This document shows, in pieces, positions 17,477-26,708 of a stretch of 64,000 bases of DNA. The notes beneath the pieces are model-generated. The model was not told where the DNA came from. It made no database searches and saw only the letters and a list, made by a program, of their open reading frames with translations. How positions within the stretch are numbered: the stretch's first letter is position 1; each line of letters begins with the position of its first letter. The translations under genes and the position numbers were made by a program. The DNA is from Thioalbus denitrificans (GTDB lineage: Bacteria > Pseudomonadota > Gammaproteobacteria > DSM-26407), in contig NZ_QPJY01000003.1 in the NCBI RefSeq assembly GCF_003337735.1, forward strand, positions 276,712 to 340,711, given 5' to 3'.

Positions 17477-17506
17477 CCCGGACCCGGGCTATGCCCCGGG
17501 TCCGGG
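17477..17506 (+). terminator. Hairpin at end of oxidase cluster
   Basis: A perfect 12-bp inverted repeat (CCCGGACCCGGG / CCCGGGTCCGGG) with a 6-nt loop begins eight bases after the DUF2189 stop. It is GC-rich and very stable but is not followed by a T run, so it may stop transcription poorly on its own, or may protect the transcript end. Confidence 0.6.
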
Positions 17507-17659
17507 ATGGCAACGATCACGAAGAATAGCGATATAAATCAGTTATTAGCCATCATCCCCGCTGATGCATGCCCGGGTTCCCGGGCAACTGTGGCCCCTG
17601 CCGCCCGATTGTGGGATAGTCCTCCTGCATCCACCCGTCAACCCGGCAGGTCAGCGGTC

Positions 17660-18376
17660 ATGAGTTCAGCGCGCATCACGGCACTCCGCCGTCTGGAGCT
17701 GTTCCAGAGCCTCCCGGAAAGCGGCCTTGCGCGGCTGACCCGCAACGCCGTCACCCTCAACCTTCCCCGTGCGGCCGATCTGTTCGGGCAGGGCGAGGAG
17801 CCGGAGTTTCTCCACGTGCTGCTGGAGGGGGGCGTCCAGCTCCTGGGCGGGGCGAGCGACGGCCGCGAAACGGTGGTGGAAGTGGTACGGCCCGTGGACT
17901 GCTTCATTCTCGCCGCCGTGCTCAGCAATGAACCCTACCTGATGACCGCGCGCACCCTGGAGCCGACCCGGGTGCTGCTCATTCCCGCCACGGAGCTGCG
18001 CCAGCAGCTGGCGGAGGATCCCCAGCTAGCCCTGACGCTGCTCGCCACCCTGTCCAAGCAGTACCGGGACATGGTCCGCAACATCAAGAACCTGAAGCTG
18101 CGCAGCGCCGTGCAGCGGCTCGGGTGCTACCTCGTGACCGAGTTCGGCGATGCCGCCGCCGGCACCGAGGTACGCCTGCCCGTCGACAAGAAGCTGCTCG
18201 CCTCCCATCTCGGCATGACGCCCGAAACCCTTTCCCGCGCCTTCAACGCCCTGCGCAGCCACGGCGCCACGGTCCATGGCGGCAGCGTCACCCTCACCGA
18301 TCCGGCCGCCCTCCGCGCCCTCTGCCAGCCGGACAACCTCATCGACATCCTCCACCCCGCGGACGAAGCGCAATAG
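17660..18376 (+). CDS. Crp/Fnr-family transcriptional regulator without iron–sulfur cysteines
   Basis: The 238-residue product has an N-terminal cyclic-nucleotide-binding-like barrel (ELFQSLPESGLARL through LIPATELRQQL), a long dimer helix, and a C-terminal winged helix with LPVDKKLLASHLGMTPETLSRAFNALRSHG, the Crp HTH pattern. There is no N-terminal cysteine cluster as in FNR, so it is more like DNR/NNR or cAMP-independent Crp types. Its place directly after the oxidase cluster suggests control of respiration, but the ligand and targets are unknown. Confidence 0.88.
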   Translation: MSSARITALRRLELFQSLPESGLARLTRNAVTLNLPRAADLFGQGEEPEFLHVLLEGGVQLLGGASDGRETVVEVVRPVDCFILAAVLSNEPYLMTARTLEPTRVLLIPATELRQQLAEDPQLALTLLATLSKQYRDMVRNIKNLKLRSAVQRLGCYLVTEFGDAAAGTEVRLPVDKKLLASHLGMTPETLSRAFNALRSHGATVHGGSVTLTDPAALRALCQPDNLIDILHPADEAQ

Positions 18377-18634
18377 CAACGGCAAGCCGGGGCACGGGCC
18401 GCCGCAGCGGCGCCGCGGCTGAGATGAGCGCCATCCGCACCAAGGCGCAATCCCCCCCATGGCCACGACGACATGGTCCGCGTTCCGACCTTCCCACCCC
18501 GCCGGGCTGAATGGTGCGGCAGGCGCGGACTACCGCCCGGCACCTGACACCCGCCAGCAGACGGCCGATACTTGGGAGCAGGGAATCCCCGCCCGGGATC
18601 GCCCGTACAGCCGGTATCGAGGGAGGCGGCAGCA

Positions 18635-20134
18635 ATGGATTTCGGCAACCTGCTGTGCATGATCAGCGCCCTGTTCCTGTTCCTGCTGGCGCTGGGCCTC
18701 ATCGGGGCGGCGCTGTTCCTGATCCTGTTCCTGCAGGACGTGCGCCAGACCGAACACACCATCCGCCGCAACTATCCGGTGGTGGGTCGCCTGCGCTACC
18801 TGCTCGAGCGGCTCGGGGAGGCGCTGCGCCAGTATTTCTTCACCCTGGAGCGGGAAGAGCTGCCCTTCGACCGCGCGACCCGCGGCTGGGTCTACCGCAT
18901 GTCGAAGAACCTGGGCGGCACCATCGGCTTCGGTTCCACCTACGATGTCCAGAAACCCGGCGCCCTGCTCTTCTGCAACGCCCCCTACCCCGTCCTCGAG
19001 GAGGAACGGATCCCGGCGCCGTCGCTGGTCATCGGCCCCGACGCCGCACAGCCGTTCACCGCCCGCAGCATCTTCAACATCGCCGGCATGAGCTACGGGG
19101 CGCTCTCCGCGCCGGCGGTGCGGGCGCTCTCCCGTGGCGCCCACGCGGCGGAGGTGTGGCTGAATACGGGAGAGGGCGGGCTGACCCCCCACCACCGGGA
19201 GGGGGGCAGCGACCTCATATTCCAGATCGGCACCGCCAAGTTCGGGGTCCATGATGCCGACGGACGCCTGGACCCCCGGCGCCTGCGCGAGGTGGCGCAG
19301 CACGTGAAGGCCTTCGAGCTGAAGCTGGCCCAGGGCGCCAAGCCGGGCCGGGGCGGCGTGCTGCCGGGGGTGAAGGTGACCCCGGAAGTGGCGGCGGTGC
19401 GCGGCATCCCCGTGGGGCAGAGCTGCTGCAGCCCCAACCGCCACCCGGAAATCACCGACGACGACACCCTCCTGGACATGATCGCCAGGATCCGGGACGC
19501 CACCGGGCGCCCGGTGGGCATCAAGATGGTGCTGGGCTGCGACACGGCCATCCTCGGTCTCTGCGAGGCGATTCTGCGCCGCGGGGAGATCCATGCGCCC
19601 GACTTCATCACCCTCGACGGCGGCGACGCCGGGACCGGGGCCGCGCCCCAGGTGCTGATGGACCACATGGGGCTCCCCCTCAACGAGTCCCTGCCCATGC
19701 TGGTGGACGCCCTGCACCAGGCCGGCCTGCGGGAGCGCATCCGGGTCATCGCCTCGGGCAAGCTGGTGGATACGGCGCGGGTGGCCTGGGCGCTCTCGGT
19801 GGGGGCCGACTTCGCGGTGACGGGCCGGGGCTTCATGTTCGCCCTGGGCTGCATCCAGGCCATGCGCTGCCACCTGGGCACCTGCCCCACCGGCGTCACC
19901 AGCCACTCGCCGCGGCTGCAGAAGGGGCTGGTGGTGGAGGAGAAGGCCATCCGGGTGGCGAACTACGCCCGGGCGGTCAACGGGGGCATCAACGAACTGG
20001 CCCACGCCTGCGGCCTGCTCCATGCCCGCCAGTTCCGGCGCGACAACGTGCGCGTGGTGCAGAGCCCCGGCCGCAGCATCCCCCTGGATGAACTCTACCC
20101 CTACCCCCGGGTCGGCGGGCCGGCCGGCGTCTGA
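18635..20134 (+). CDS. Membrane-anchored FMN-binding glutamate-synthase-like protein
   Basis: A 499-residue protein. An N-terminal transmembrane helix (LLCMISALFLFLLALGLIGAALFLILFL) precedes the FMN-binding alpha/beta barrel of the glutamate synthase large subunit (MSYGALSAPAVRALSRGA, NTGEGGLTPHH, LKLAQGAKPGRGGVLPGVKV, LDGGDAGTGAAP). The 3Fe-4S cysteines are present in LGCIQAMRCHLGTCPTG. The glutaminase domain is absent, so it is not a complete glutamate synthase; the substrate of this subfamily is uncertain. GAGGGAGGCGGCAGCA precedes the ATG. Confidence 0.87.
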   Translation: MDFGNLLCMISALFLFLLALGLIGAALFLILFLQDVRQTEHTIRRNYPVVGRLRYLLERLGEALRQYFFTLEREELPFDRATRGWVYRMSKNLGGTIGFGSTYDVQKPGALLFCNAPYPVLEEERIPAPSLVIGPDAAQPFTARSIFNIAGMSYGALSAPAVRALSRGAHAAEVWLNTGEGGLTPHHREGGSDLIFQIGTAKFGVHDADGRLDPRRLREVAQHVKAFELKLAQGAKPGRGGVLPGVKVTPEVAAVRGIPVGQSCCSPNRHPEITDDDTLLDMIARIRDATGRPVGIKMVLGCDTAILGLCEAILRRGEIHAPDFITLDGGDAGTGAAPQVLMDHMGLPLNESLPMLVDALHQAGLRERIRVIASGKLVDTARVAWALSVGADFAVTGRGFMFALGCIQAMRCHLGTCPTGVTSHSPRLQKGLVVEEKAIRVANYARAVNGGINELAHACGLLHARQFRRDNVRVVQSPGRSIPLDELYPYPRVGGPAGV

Positions 20135-20167
20135 ACCTCCCGCGCCGCGCCGCCGGGCGCCGGGGCT

Positions 20168-20197
20168 TTGCCTCGACCGCCAATCGTTGCGTATGAT
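20168..20197 (+). promoter_or_regulatory. Candidate sigma-70 promoter for thioredoxin gene
   Basis: TTGCCT (20168–20173) and TATGAT (20192–20197) are separated by 18 bp. This is the best promoter-like pair between the flavoprotein stop and the thioredoxin ATG. It predicts a leader of roughly 180 nt that would contain the palindromic element at 20227–20333. Confidence 0.45.
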
Positions 20198-20226
20198 CCG
20201 CCGGCCCCCGACGGACGGAGACCCCG

Positions 20227-20333
20227 GGAGCCTGGCGGACTTGAGCGATCGTAGCGAGCCGAGTGGGAGAGCAGGGACAGATGGGCCGCTGTCCCGCCGG
20301 CGCAGTAGATCAGCCTCAAGTCCGACAGGCTCC
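20227..20333. repeat. 107-bp nested palindromic element (MITE-like)
   Basis: The ends are 19-bp inverted repeats with one mismatch: GGAGCCTGGCGGACTTGAG at 20227–20245 against CTCAAGTCCGACAGGCTCC at 20315–20333. A second, inner palindrome, GGGACAG (20274–20280) / CTGTCCC (20289–20295), lies at the centre. No coding capacity and no clear target-site duplication are seen. It could be a non-autonomous mobile element or a structured RNA leader; without other copies this cannot be decided. Confidence 0.6.
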
Positions 20334-20386
20334 TAGTGTGCTGATTCTCTCCCGGAGGTACTTTCAGAGCCTCCAGGAGTGAAGCC

Positions 20387-20743
20387 ATGCATCATCCCAA
20401 CGCACCCTGCCCCCACATCTACACGGCCAACGAGCACGACTTCAAGGCGAACGTCCTGGAGGCCTCCCGCCAGACTCCGGTGCTGGTGGACTTCTGGGCC
20501 GACTGGTGCGGGCCCTGCACCGCCCTGACCCCGGTGCTGGAGAAGCTGGCGGCGGAGTACGACGGCCGCTTCCGGCTGGCCAAGGTGGAGGTGGACGAGG
20601 GCGAGAACATGCGCCTGGCAGGCCACTACCGCCTGCGCGGCTTCCCGACCGTGCTGCTGTTCCGGGACGGCGAGGAGGTGGCCCGCTTCGCCAGCGCCCG
20701 CCCCGTGCACTGGGTGCGGGAGTTCCTCGACGAGCATCTTTGA
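20387..20743 (+). CDS. Thioredoxin-family protein (WCGPC)
   Basis: A 118-residue cytoplasmic thioredoxin with the complete active site FWADWCGPCTALTPVLEKLA and the cis-proline in RGFPTVLLFRDGE. It differs from housekeeping thioredoxin by a short N-terminal extension with an extra cysteine (HHPNAPCPHIY), and by the ending HWVREFLDEHL. It probably reduces protein disulfides. No adjacent partner is obvious; the flavoprotein upstream is 252 bp away. CCAGGAGTGAAGCC precedes the ATG. Confidence 0.9.
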   Translation: MHHPNAPCPHIYTANEHDFKANVLEASRQTPVLVDFWADWCGPCTALTPVLEKLAAEYDGRFRLAKVEVDEGENMRLAGHYRLRGFPTVLLFRDGEEVARFASARPVHWVREFLDEHL

Positions 20744-20773
20744 TATCGATCGGACGAAATTCAGAGAAGCCTG

Positions 20774-20988
20774 GAATAGACAGGATTGACAGGATAAACA
20801 GGATTCGAGGGAAGCCTCGCTCATCCGAAGGTGTGCGCGGATTGCCCGGTGCGCAATGCCGCCGGCCAGGCCGCCCTCCTATTCGTGCCAAGAGGCCACA
20901 GCCAAGCAATAAAAACCCGGAATCATGACGGCCAATGGGAAACCCTGAGCTTTCCCAATCCTGTTAATCCTGTAAATCCTGTCTATTC
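20774..20988. repeat. Inverted-arm element built of GACAGGATT units
   Basis: Two 32-bp arms match in inverted orientation at 30 of 32 positions: 20774–20805 (units GACAGGATT, GACAGGATA, AACAGGATT) and 20957–20988 (AATCCTGTT, AATCCTGTA, AATCCTGTC). They enclose 151 bp of non-coding sequence. The element fills the space between the convergent thioredoxin and znuB genes and ends 11 bp before the znuB stop codon. Confidence 0.85.
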
Positions 20989-20999
20989 GATCCTGATCG

Positions 21000-21791
21000 T
21001 CACCCGCGCCCGGCCCGCGGCACGAGCCCGGTGAGGGCGAAGAGGAGGGCGGCGGCCACCACCACGGAGGGGCCGGCGGGGGTGTCGAAGCGCAGGGAGC
21101 CGGCCAGGCCGCCGGTGACGGCGAGGCCGCCGGCCAGCGCGGCGAGCGCGGCCATGGCCTCGGGCGTGCGGGAGAAGCGCCGGGCGGCGGCGGCGGGGAT
21201 GATGAGCAGCGAAGTGATGAGCAGGATGCCTACCACCTTCATGGCCAGCGCCACCACCACCGCCAGCAGCAGGGTGAGGGCCAGGCGCACGCGGACCACC
21301 GGCACGCCCTCCACCTGCGCCAGCTCCTCGTGCACGGTGATGGCCAGCAGCGGCCGCCACAGCAGCGCCAGCGCCCCCAGCACCACCAGCCCGCCGGCCC
21401 AGATGAGGGCCACGTCCCGCCAGCCCACCGCCAGGATGTCCCCGAACAGGAATCCCATCAGGTCCACCCGCAGGGTTTCCAGGAAGGCGAGCGTCACCAG
21501 CCCCAGCGACAGGGCGGTGTGGGCGAGGATGCCGAGCAGGGTGTCGCTGGCCAGGCGCTGCTGGCGCTGCAGCGCCAGCAGGACCAGGGCCACCGCGACG
21601 CAGGCGATCAGCACCCCGAGGTTGAGGTCGATGGAGAGCAGGTAGGCGAGCGCCACCCCCAGCAGGGCCGAGTGGGCCAGGGTGTCGCCGAAGTAGGCCA
21701 TGCGCCGCCACACGACGAAGGCGCCCAGCGGGCCGGCCACCAGCGCCACGCCCAGTCCCGCCAGCAGCGCCCGCAGCAGGAACTCATCCAT
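21000..21791 (-). CDS. znuB: Zinc ABC transporter permease ZnuB
   Basis: A 263-residue ABC-3 family permease with about eight hydrophobic helices ([28 protein letters not shown] and [32 protein letters not shown] are typical). It would pass zinc from a periplasmic binding protein into the cytoplasm using ZnuC. The ATG lies eight bases inside the end of znuC, and the three genes zur–znuC–znuB form one unit. No znuA is in the window. Confidence 0.93.
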   Translation of the reverse strand: MDEFLLRALLAGLGVALVAGPLGAFVVWRRMAYFGDTLAHSALLGVALAYLLSIDLNLGVLIACVAVALVLLALQRQQRLASDTLLGILAHTALSLGLVTLAFLETLRVDLMGFLFGDILAVGWRDVALIWAGGLVVLGALALLWRPLLAITVHEELAQVEGVPVVRVRLALTLLLAVVVALAMKVVGILLITSLLIIPAAAARRFSRTPEAMAALAALAGGLAVTGGLAGSLRFDTPAGPSVVVAAALLFALTGLVPRAGRG

Positions 21792-22557
21792 GGCCGCTCT
21801 CCCGGTCCCGGCACGCCACCGTGTGCACGTGTCCGTCCACGTCGTGGACGTGGTCATGGTGATGGGTGTAGACCGCCAGCGCCGCCGCCTCCCGGGGCCC
21901 GAACAGGCGCAGGTACTCGGGGTGCCGGGTGACCGACTCCGGGTGGCCGGAGCAGCAGACGTGGGTGTTCAGGCAGACCACGTGGTCAGTGGCCGCCATC
22001 ACCAGGTGCAGGTCATGGGAGACCATCAGTACCCCGCAGCCCCGCCGCGCACGCAGCTCGCCGATGAGCCGGTAGAGCTCCGCCTGGCCGGTCACGTCCA
22101 CCCCCTGCACCGGCTCGTCCAGCACCAGCAGCTGCGGTTTGCGCAGCAGCGCCCGGGCCAGCATCACCCGCTGCAGCTCGCCCCCGGAGACCGACTGCAG
22201 CGGAGTGTCGATCACGTGCTCCGCCCCCACCTCGCGCAGCGCCGTGGTCAGGGCGGCGGCGTCGATGCCGCGCCCCGCCAGGCGCAGGAAGCGGCGCACC
22301 GTGAGCGGCAGCACCGGGTCCACCGCCAGACGCTGGGGCATGTAGCCCACCCGCAGCCCGGGCCGGCGGGTGACGCGGCCGGCATCGGGCGTGATGAGCC
22401 CCAGCAGCACCCGCACCAGGGTGGACTTGCCGGCGCCGTTGGGACCGATGAGGGTGACGATCTCCCCCTCGTTCACCACCAGCGCCACCCGGTCGAGCAC
22501 GCGCCGGCCGGCGAAGCCGAGCACCACCTCCCGCGCCTCCAGCAGGGGGGTGCTCAT
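21784..22557 (-). CDS. znuC: Zinc ABC transporter ATP-binding protein ZnuC with His-rich tail
   Basis: A 257-residue ATPase with Walker [10 protein letters not shown], signature [17 protein letters not shown], Walker B QLLVLDEP and the switch histidine SHDLH. The C-terminal tail is rich in histidine and aspartate ([16 protein letters not shown]) and holds a CxxD segment, plausibly a zinc-binding regulatory tail. The start overlaps the zur stop (ATGA). It sits between zur and znuB under the Zur operator. Confidence 0.95.
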   Translation of the reverse strand: MSTPLLEAREVVLGFAGRRVLDRVALVVNEGEIVTLIGPNGAGKSTLVRVLLGLITPDAGRVTRRPGLRVGYMPQRLAVDPVLPLTVRRFLRLAGRGIDAAALTTALREVGAEHVIDTPLQSVSGGELQRVMLARALLRKPQLLVLDEPVQGVDVTGQAELYRLIGELRARRGCGVLMVSHDLHLVMAATDHVVCLNTHVCCSGHPESVTRHPEYLRLFGPREAAALAVYTHHHDHVHDVDGHVHTVACRDRESGHG

Positions 22558-23060
22558 TCGCCCTCCCCCTCCGCCGCCTGGCAGCGGGGACAGAGCCCCT
22601 GCACCTCCACCAGCGCCTGCTCCACCCGGAAGCGGGTATCGGCGGCGGAGGCGCTGATGCGCCGGTCCAGGGCGTGATCGTGCAGCTCCGCCACCCGTCC
22701 GCAGTGACGGCAGATGAGGAACTGGCCGCAGTGGGGCGCGCCGGGCTCGTTGCAGCCGATATAGGCGTTCAGGGAGGGCAGCCGGTGCACCAGCCGTTCC
22801 TGCACCAGGAAATCGAGCGCCCGGTAGACCGTGGGCGGGGCGGCGGAGCGGCCGTCGCGGCGGAGCTCCTCCAGCACCGCGTAGGCGCCCACCGGCCGGT
22901 GGCTGCGCCAGACCAGCTCCAGCACCCGCCGGCGCAGGGGCGTGAGCCGCAGGCCGCGCTCCCGGCACAGCAGCTCGGCGGAGGCGAGGGCCGCCTCGAC
23001 GCAGGCATGGTGGTCGTGCCCCCCCGCCGGGAAGAGGCCGGGCTTGCCGTCATCGGTCAT
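22554..23060 (-). CDS. zur: Zinc uptake regulator Zur (Fur family)
   Basis: A 168-residue Fur-family repressor. The winged helix includes [31 protein letters not shown] and [13 protein letters not shown]; the dimer domain carries the structural-zinc cysteine pairs CRHCG and CPRCQ, and [10 protein letters not shown] at the N-terminus supplies extra metal ligands. It heads the znuC–znuB operon and probably represses it when zinc is sufficient. GGAGACGTTCC before ATG 23060 supports this start over the upstream ATG 23099, which would overlap the operator. Confidence 0.92.
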   Translation of the reverse strand: MTDDGKPGLFPAGGHDHHACVEAALASAELLCRERGLRLTPLRRRVLELVWRSHRPVGAYAVLEELRRDGRSAAPPTVYRALDFLVQERLVHRLPSLNAYIGCNEPGAPHCGQFLICRHCGRVAELHDHALDRRISASAADTRFRVEQALVEVQGLCPRCQAAEGEGE

Positions 23061-23083
23061 GGAACGTCTCCGGGAAGCTTGAT

Positions 23084-23098
23084 TGTTACATTGTAACA
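23084..23098. promoter_or_regulatory. Zur operator
   Basis: The palindrome TGTTACATTGTAACA fits the core of known Zur/Fur-type operators in gammaproteobacteria (TGTTATA-type half sites). It lies 24 bp before the zur ATG, so autoregulation of zur–znuC–znuB is likely. The divergent aroF gene starts 160 bp away on the other side. Confidence 0.75.
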
Positions 23099-23257
23099 TT
23101 CAACCTCGGGGCACGGCAGCGGAACACCGGGCATTCCGGTGCGGGAGAAGCCAATCCCCCGCTTGCCGTGATGAAACCCGGCGCCCGATTCCTGATAGAA
23201 TTCCCGTTTCGCGGCAGCGGGCTCCCGCTGCCAGGGGTGAGCAGACAGGATTCCACC

Positions 23258-24274
<1,017 letters not shown>

Positions 24275-24277
24275 TTC

Positions 24278-24322
24278 CCAGTAGCCAGTAGCCCGCTACT
24301 GGCTACTGGCTACTGGCTACTG
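24278..24322. terminator. Heptamer-repeat hairpin between convergent aroF and ubiA
   Basis: Two CCAGTAG heptamers (24278–24292) pair perfectly over 15 bp with CTACTGG heptamers (24295–24309); two further CTACTGG-type units follow (24310–24322). The structure fills almost all of the 52-bp gap between the two stop codons and is followed by AAAA on the plus strand. It can serve as a bidirectional terminator. It is built of tandem units, unlike an ordinary terminator stem. Confidence 0.7.
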
Positions 24323-24326
24323 AAAA

Positions 24327-25202
24327 CTACAAATAATCCAGCACCAGCCCGGCGAACACCGCCAGGCCGTACCAGTTGTTGTTGAGGAAGGCGGTGAAGC
24401 AGCGCACCGGGTCGCGGTCGCGGATGAGCCACTGCTGGTAGAGGGAGAGCCCGGCGGCGACCGCCAGCCCCAGGTAGTAGAACAGCCCCAACTCCGCCTG
24501 CCGCCCCACCAGCACCAGGTTCACCAGCATCAGCGCCTGCAGCAGGCCGATGATGGCGCGGTCGGCGCGGCCGAAGAGGATGGCGGTGGACTTCACCCCG
24601 ATCTTGAGGTCGTCCTCCCGGTCCACCATGGCGTACATGGTGTCGTAGACCACCGCCCAGATGACCGCCGCCAGGAACACGAGCCAGGCGATGGGCGGCA
24701 CCGCGCCGGTCTGGGCGGCGAAGGCCATGGGGACGGCCCAGCCGAACGCCGTGCCCAGCCCCACCTGGGGCAGGCTGGTGTAGCGTTTGAGGAACGGATA
24801 GCCCGCCGCCAGCCCCACCGCCACGAAGGCCAGCGCGATGGTGAGGGGGTTGAGCAGCAGCACCAGGGCGAAGGCCAGCACCACCAACGCACCGAACACC
24901 CACAGCGCCTCGCCCGGCGAGACCTTGCCGGTGGCGATGGGCCGGGCGGTGGTGCGCCGGACGTGCGGGTCGAAGTCGCGGTCGGCGTAGTCGTTGATGA
25001 CGCAGCCGGCGGAGCGCATCACCACCGCCCCCACCGTGAACACCAGCAGCACCCGCAGATCGGGGGCGCCGGCGCCGGCGATCCAGAGCGCCCAGTACAT
25101 GGGCCAGGCCAGCAGCAGGATGCCGATGGGGCGGTGCAGCCGCATCAACAGGGCGTACTCGGTCAGGCGTTCGCCGGTGTTGTGGAGGGTGAGGCCGGTC
25201 AT
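24327..25202 (-). CDS. ubiA: 4-hydroxybenzoate polyprenyltransferase UbiA
   Basis: A 291-residue membrane prenyltransferase that joins the polyprenyl chain to 4-hydroxybenzoate in ubiquinone synthesis. Both aspartate motifs are present ([15 protein letters not shown] and [13 protein letters not shown]), with eight or nine helices. It is transcribed after ubiC with a 24-bp gap, so substrate formation and prenylation are encoded together. Confidence 0.96.
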   Translation of the reverse strand: MTGLTLHNTGERLTEYALLMRLHRPIGILLLAWPMYWALWIAGAGAPDLRVLLVFTVGAVVMRSAGCVINDYADRDFDPHVRRTTARPIATGKVSPGEALWVFGALVVLAFALVLLLNPLTIALAFVAVGLAAGYPFLKRYTSLPQVGLGTAFGWAVPMAFAAQTGAVPPIAWLVFLAAVIWAVVYDTMYAMVDREDDLKIGVKSTAILFGRADRAIIGLLQALMLVNLVLVGRQAELGLFYYLGLAVAAGLSLYQQWLIRDRDPVRCFTAFLNNNWYGLAVFAGLVLDYL

Positions 25203-25226
25203 GTTCGGAACGTAATGCAGTCTGTC

Positions 25227-25871
25227 TCAGCGCAGGACAGGGGCCGGGCGGTCCGTCAGGCGCCGGCGGTTCCGGGCGGATTGTAGCCGAAACCGGCCCG
25301 CTTCGCCGCCCGTGGGCAATGTCGGCAGGAACACCTCGCTCACCAGCAGCGGACGCCCATGGACCGAGAAGACCGAGCGCCGGCCCCAGATGGGCGGGCC
25401 CGAATCGCTCCCCGTGGCGGCGTGGTAGCCCCCGTCGCCGGGCTGGATGCGCACCAGCTCGAACAGGGTCCGGCGCAGGCTCGGCTGGGCGAACAGCCAG
25501 GCGCCGAGGGAACGGTTGCCCAGGTGGTCCAGCCGCCGCTCCCGGCCGCGCAGGGTGGTGGCGGGGATCACGCTGCGGGCGTAGACCCAGGGCTCCCCGT
25601 CGCAGCAGAGCAGCACCTCGCGGATCACCGCCCGGCCCCGATCACGCAGCCCCAGCGCGCGCATCTCCCCCCAGTGGGGCCGCCCCCGGCCCTGGGCCAG
25701 CACCCGCACCGAGAAGCGCCCGTGACAGGCGCACTGCAGCCGCCGGGTCAGGGAGCCGGGGTCCAGCAGCCAGCCGCGCATGAGCGCCGGAATGGCGTCG
25801 CGGGGATACTGGTAGCGCGGCCGCCAGTTCGGTTCGCGGGCGTGGATGAGATGTCGGATGTCGTGGGGCAA
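25227..25871 (-). CDS. ubiC: Chorismate lyase UbiC
   Basis: Converts chorismate to 4-hydroxybenzoate and pyruvate. Family phrases are REVLLCCDGEPWVYARSVIP, LGNRSLGAWLF and WGRRSVFSVHGRPLLVSEVFLP, which includes the conserved Arg/Glu residues of the pocket. The start is uncertain: no ATG lies in frame near the expected N-terminus. I give TTG 25871 (about 214 residues, close to family length); another TTG further upstream, in LLPSPVRVSC, is possible. The longer open frame to 26159 runs into the next gene and is unlikely to be all coding. Confidence 0.85.
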   Translation of the reverse strand: MPHDIRHLIHAREPNWRPRYQYPRDAIPALMRGWLLDPGSLTRRLQCACHGRFSVRVLAQGRGRPHWGEMRALGLRDRGRAVIREVLLCCDGEPWVYARSVIPATTLRGRERRLDHLGNRSLGAWLFAQPSLRRTLFELVRIQPGDGGYHAATGSDSGPPIWGRRSVFSVHGRPLLVSEVFLPTLPTGGEAGRFRLQSARNRRRLTDRPAPVLR

Positions 25872-25999
25872 GGGAAGCGCCGCATCACTGCAGGAGACAC
25901 GAACCGGCGATGGCAACAGCCGCCGTACCGGGAAGGAGGAGAGGATACGGGATGGAGCCGGGAACTGACAAGGCGCCGCCCCGGGATTAGCCCGCGGCC

Positions 26000-26593
26000 C
26001 TACTCGTCCATCTGGAACCGGATCCCGGCGGGAATCCGGAACAGCGCATCCTCCAGTTCCACGTTGGCCGCGTTGCAGGGACGGTCGCTGGAGGCCGCAT
26101 CCCGGAAGTACATGCGAACCTCGCTCCGCTCGCCGCCCTGCTCCTGCACGTTCACCCACATGCCGGGCAGGGAGGTCTCCCGGGAGAGGTAGACGAGGGA
26201 TTTCTCGCCCGGGAAGCGATCGAGGATATAGACATCATAATCGACCCCCTCCACCGTCGCCGTCCCGCCGTGTTCGCCCCGCTCCCGGACTTCGGCGATC
26301 TGCCGGATGAGCCCCCGGCCGGCCAGGCCGCCGCCCAGCAGGCGCCGCGCGCCGGTCGCCTCGCCCACCGCCCAGGTGAACAGCACGCTGCCCCGCTGGA
26401 TGGAGACCACCTTGCGGGTGTCGGTGGTCACCTCGCTGCGCACCGCGTCGTCCCGGGCCCAGACCTCGGCCGCGATGCCCTCCCCCTCCCCCGCCACGGA
26501 GACCAGGGTGCAGTGCAGTGACACCAGTGGTTCGGCCGCCGCAACGGGTGCCGCGAGGGACAGGGCGAGAAGAAGAGGGTACAGCATTCTCAT
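26000..26593 (-). CDS. Exported protein of unknown function, LolA-like fold suspected
   Basis: A 197-residue protein with a signal peptide (LLLALSLAAPVAAAEP). The mature part suggests a curved beta-sheet: VWARDDAVRSEVTTDTRKVVSIQRGSVLFTWAV and KSLVYLSRETSLPGMWVNVQEQGG resemble proteins with the LolA/LolB or DUF4412-like fold that bind lipid. It has one cysteine in the middle and one near the C-terminus. It lies upstream of ubiC on the same strand, but the open frames overlap, so the relation is unclear. No function is assigned. Confidence 0.65.
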   Translation of the reverse strand: MRMLYPLLLALSLAAPVAAAEPLVSLHCTLVSVAGEGEGIAAEVWARDDAVRSEVTTDTRKVVSIQRGSVLFTWAVGEATGARRLLGGGLAGRGLIRQIAEVRERGEHGGTATVEGVDYDVYILDRFPGEKSLVYLSRETSLPGMWVNVQEQGGERSEVRMYFRDAASSDRPCNAANVELEDALFRIPAGIRFQMDE

Positions 26594-26637
26594 TCGGGGT
26601 CATCCCTCGAAGCGGGCGGTCGTGATCCGCGGGTGGG

Positions 26638-26673
26638 CCGGCGCATCCCGCCTGTATACGGAAGATGCGCCGG
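26638..26673. terminator. Hairpin downstream of FadL-like porin gene
   Basis: CCGGCGCATC and GATGCGCCGG form a perfect 10-bp stem around a 16-nt loop, about 35 bp after the porin stop codon on the minus strand. No T run follows, so it may act in transcript stabilisation rather than termination. Confidence 0.4.
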
Positions 26674-26708
26674 GCAGCCCATGACTTATCGCAATGGCGA
26701 ACCCGGCC

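Noticed and set aside
15654-17513. 619-codon minus-strand frame across ctaA, sco1 and DUF2189
   Set aside because: It spans several real genes on the opposite strand and has an antisense composition (Gly, His, Arg, Gln rich).
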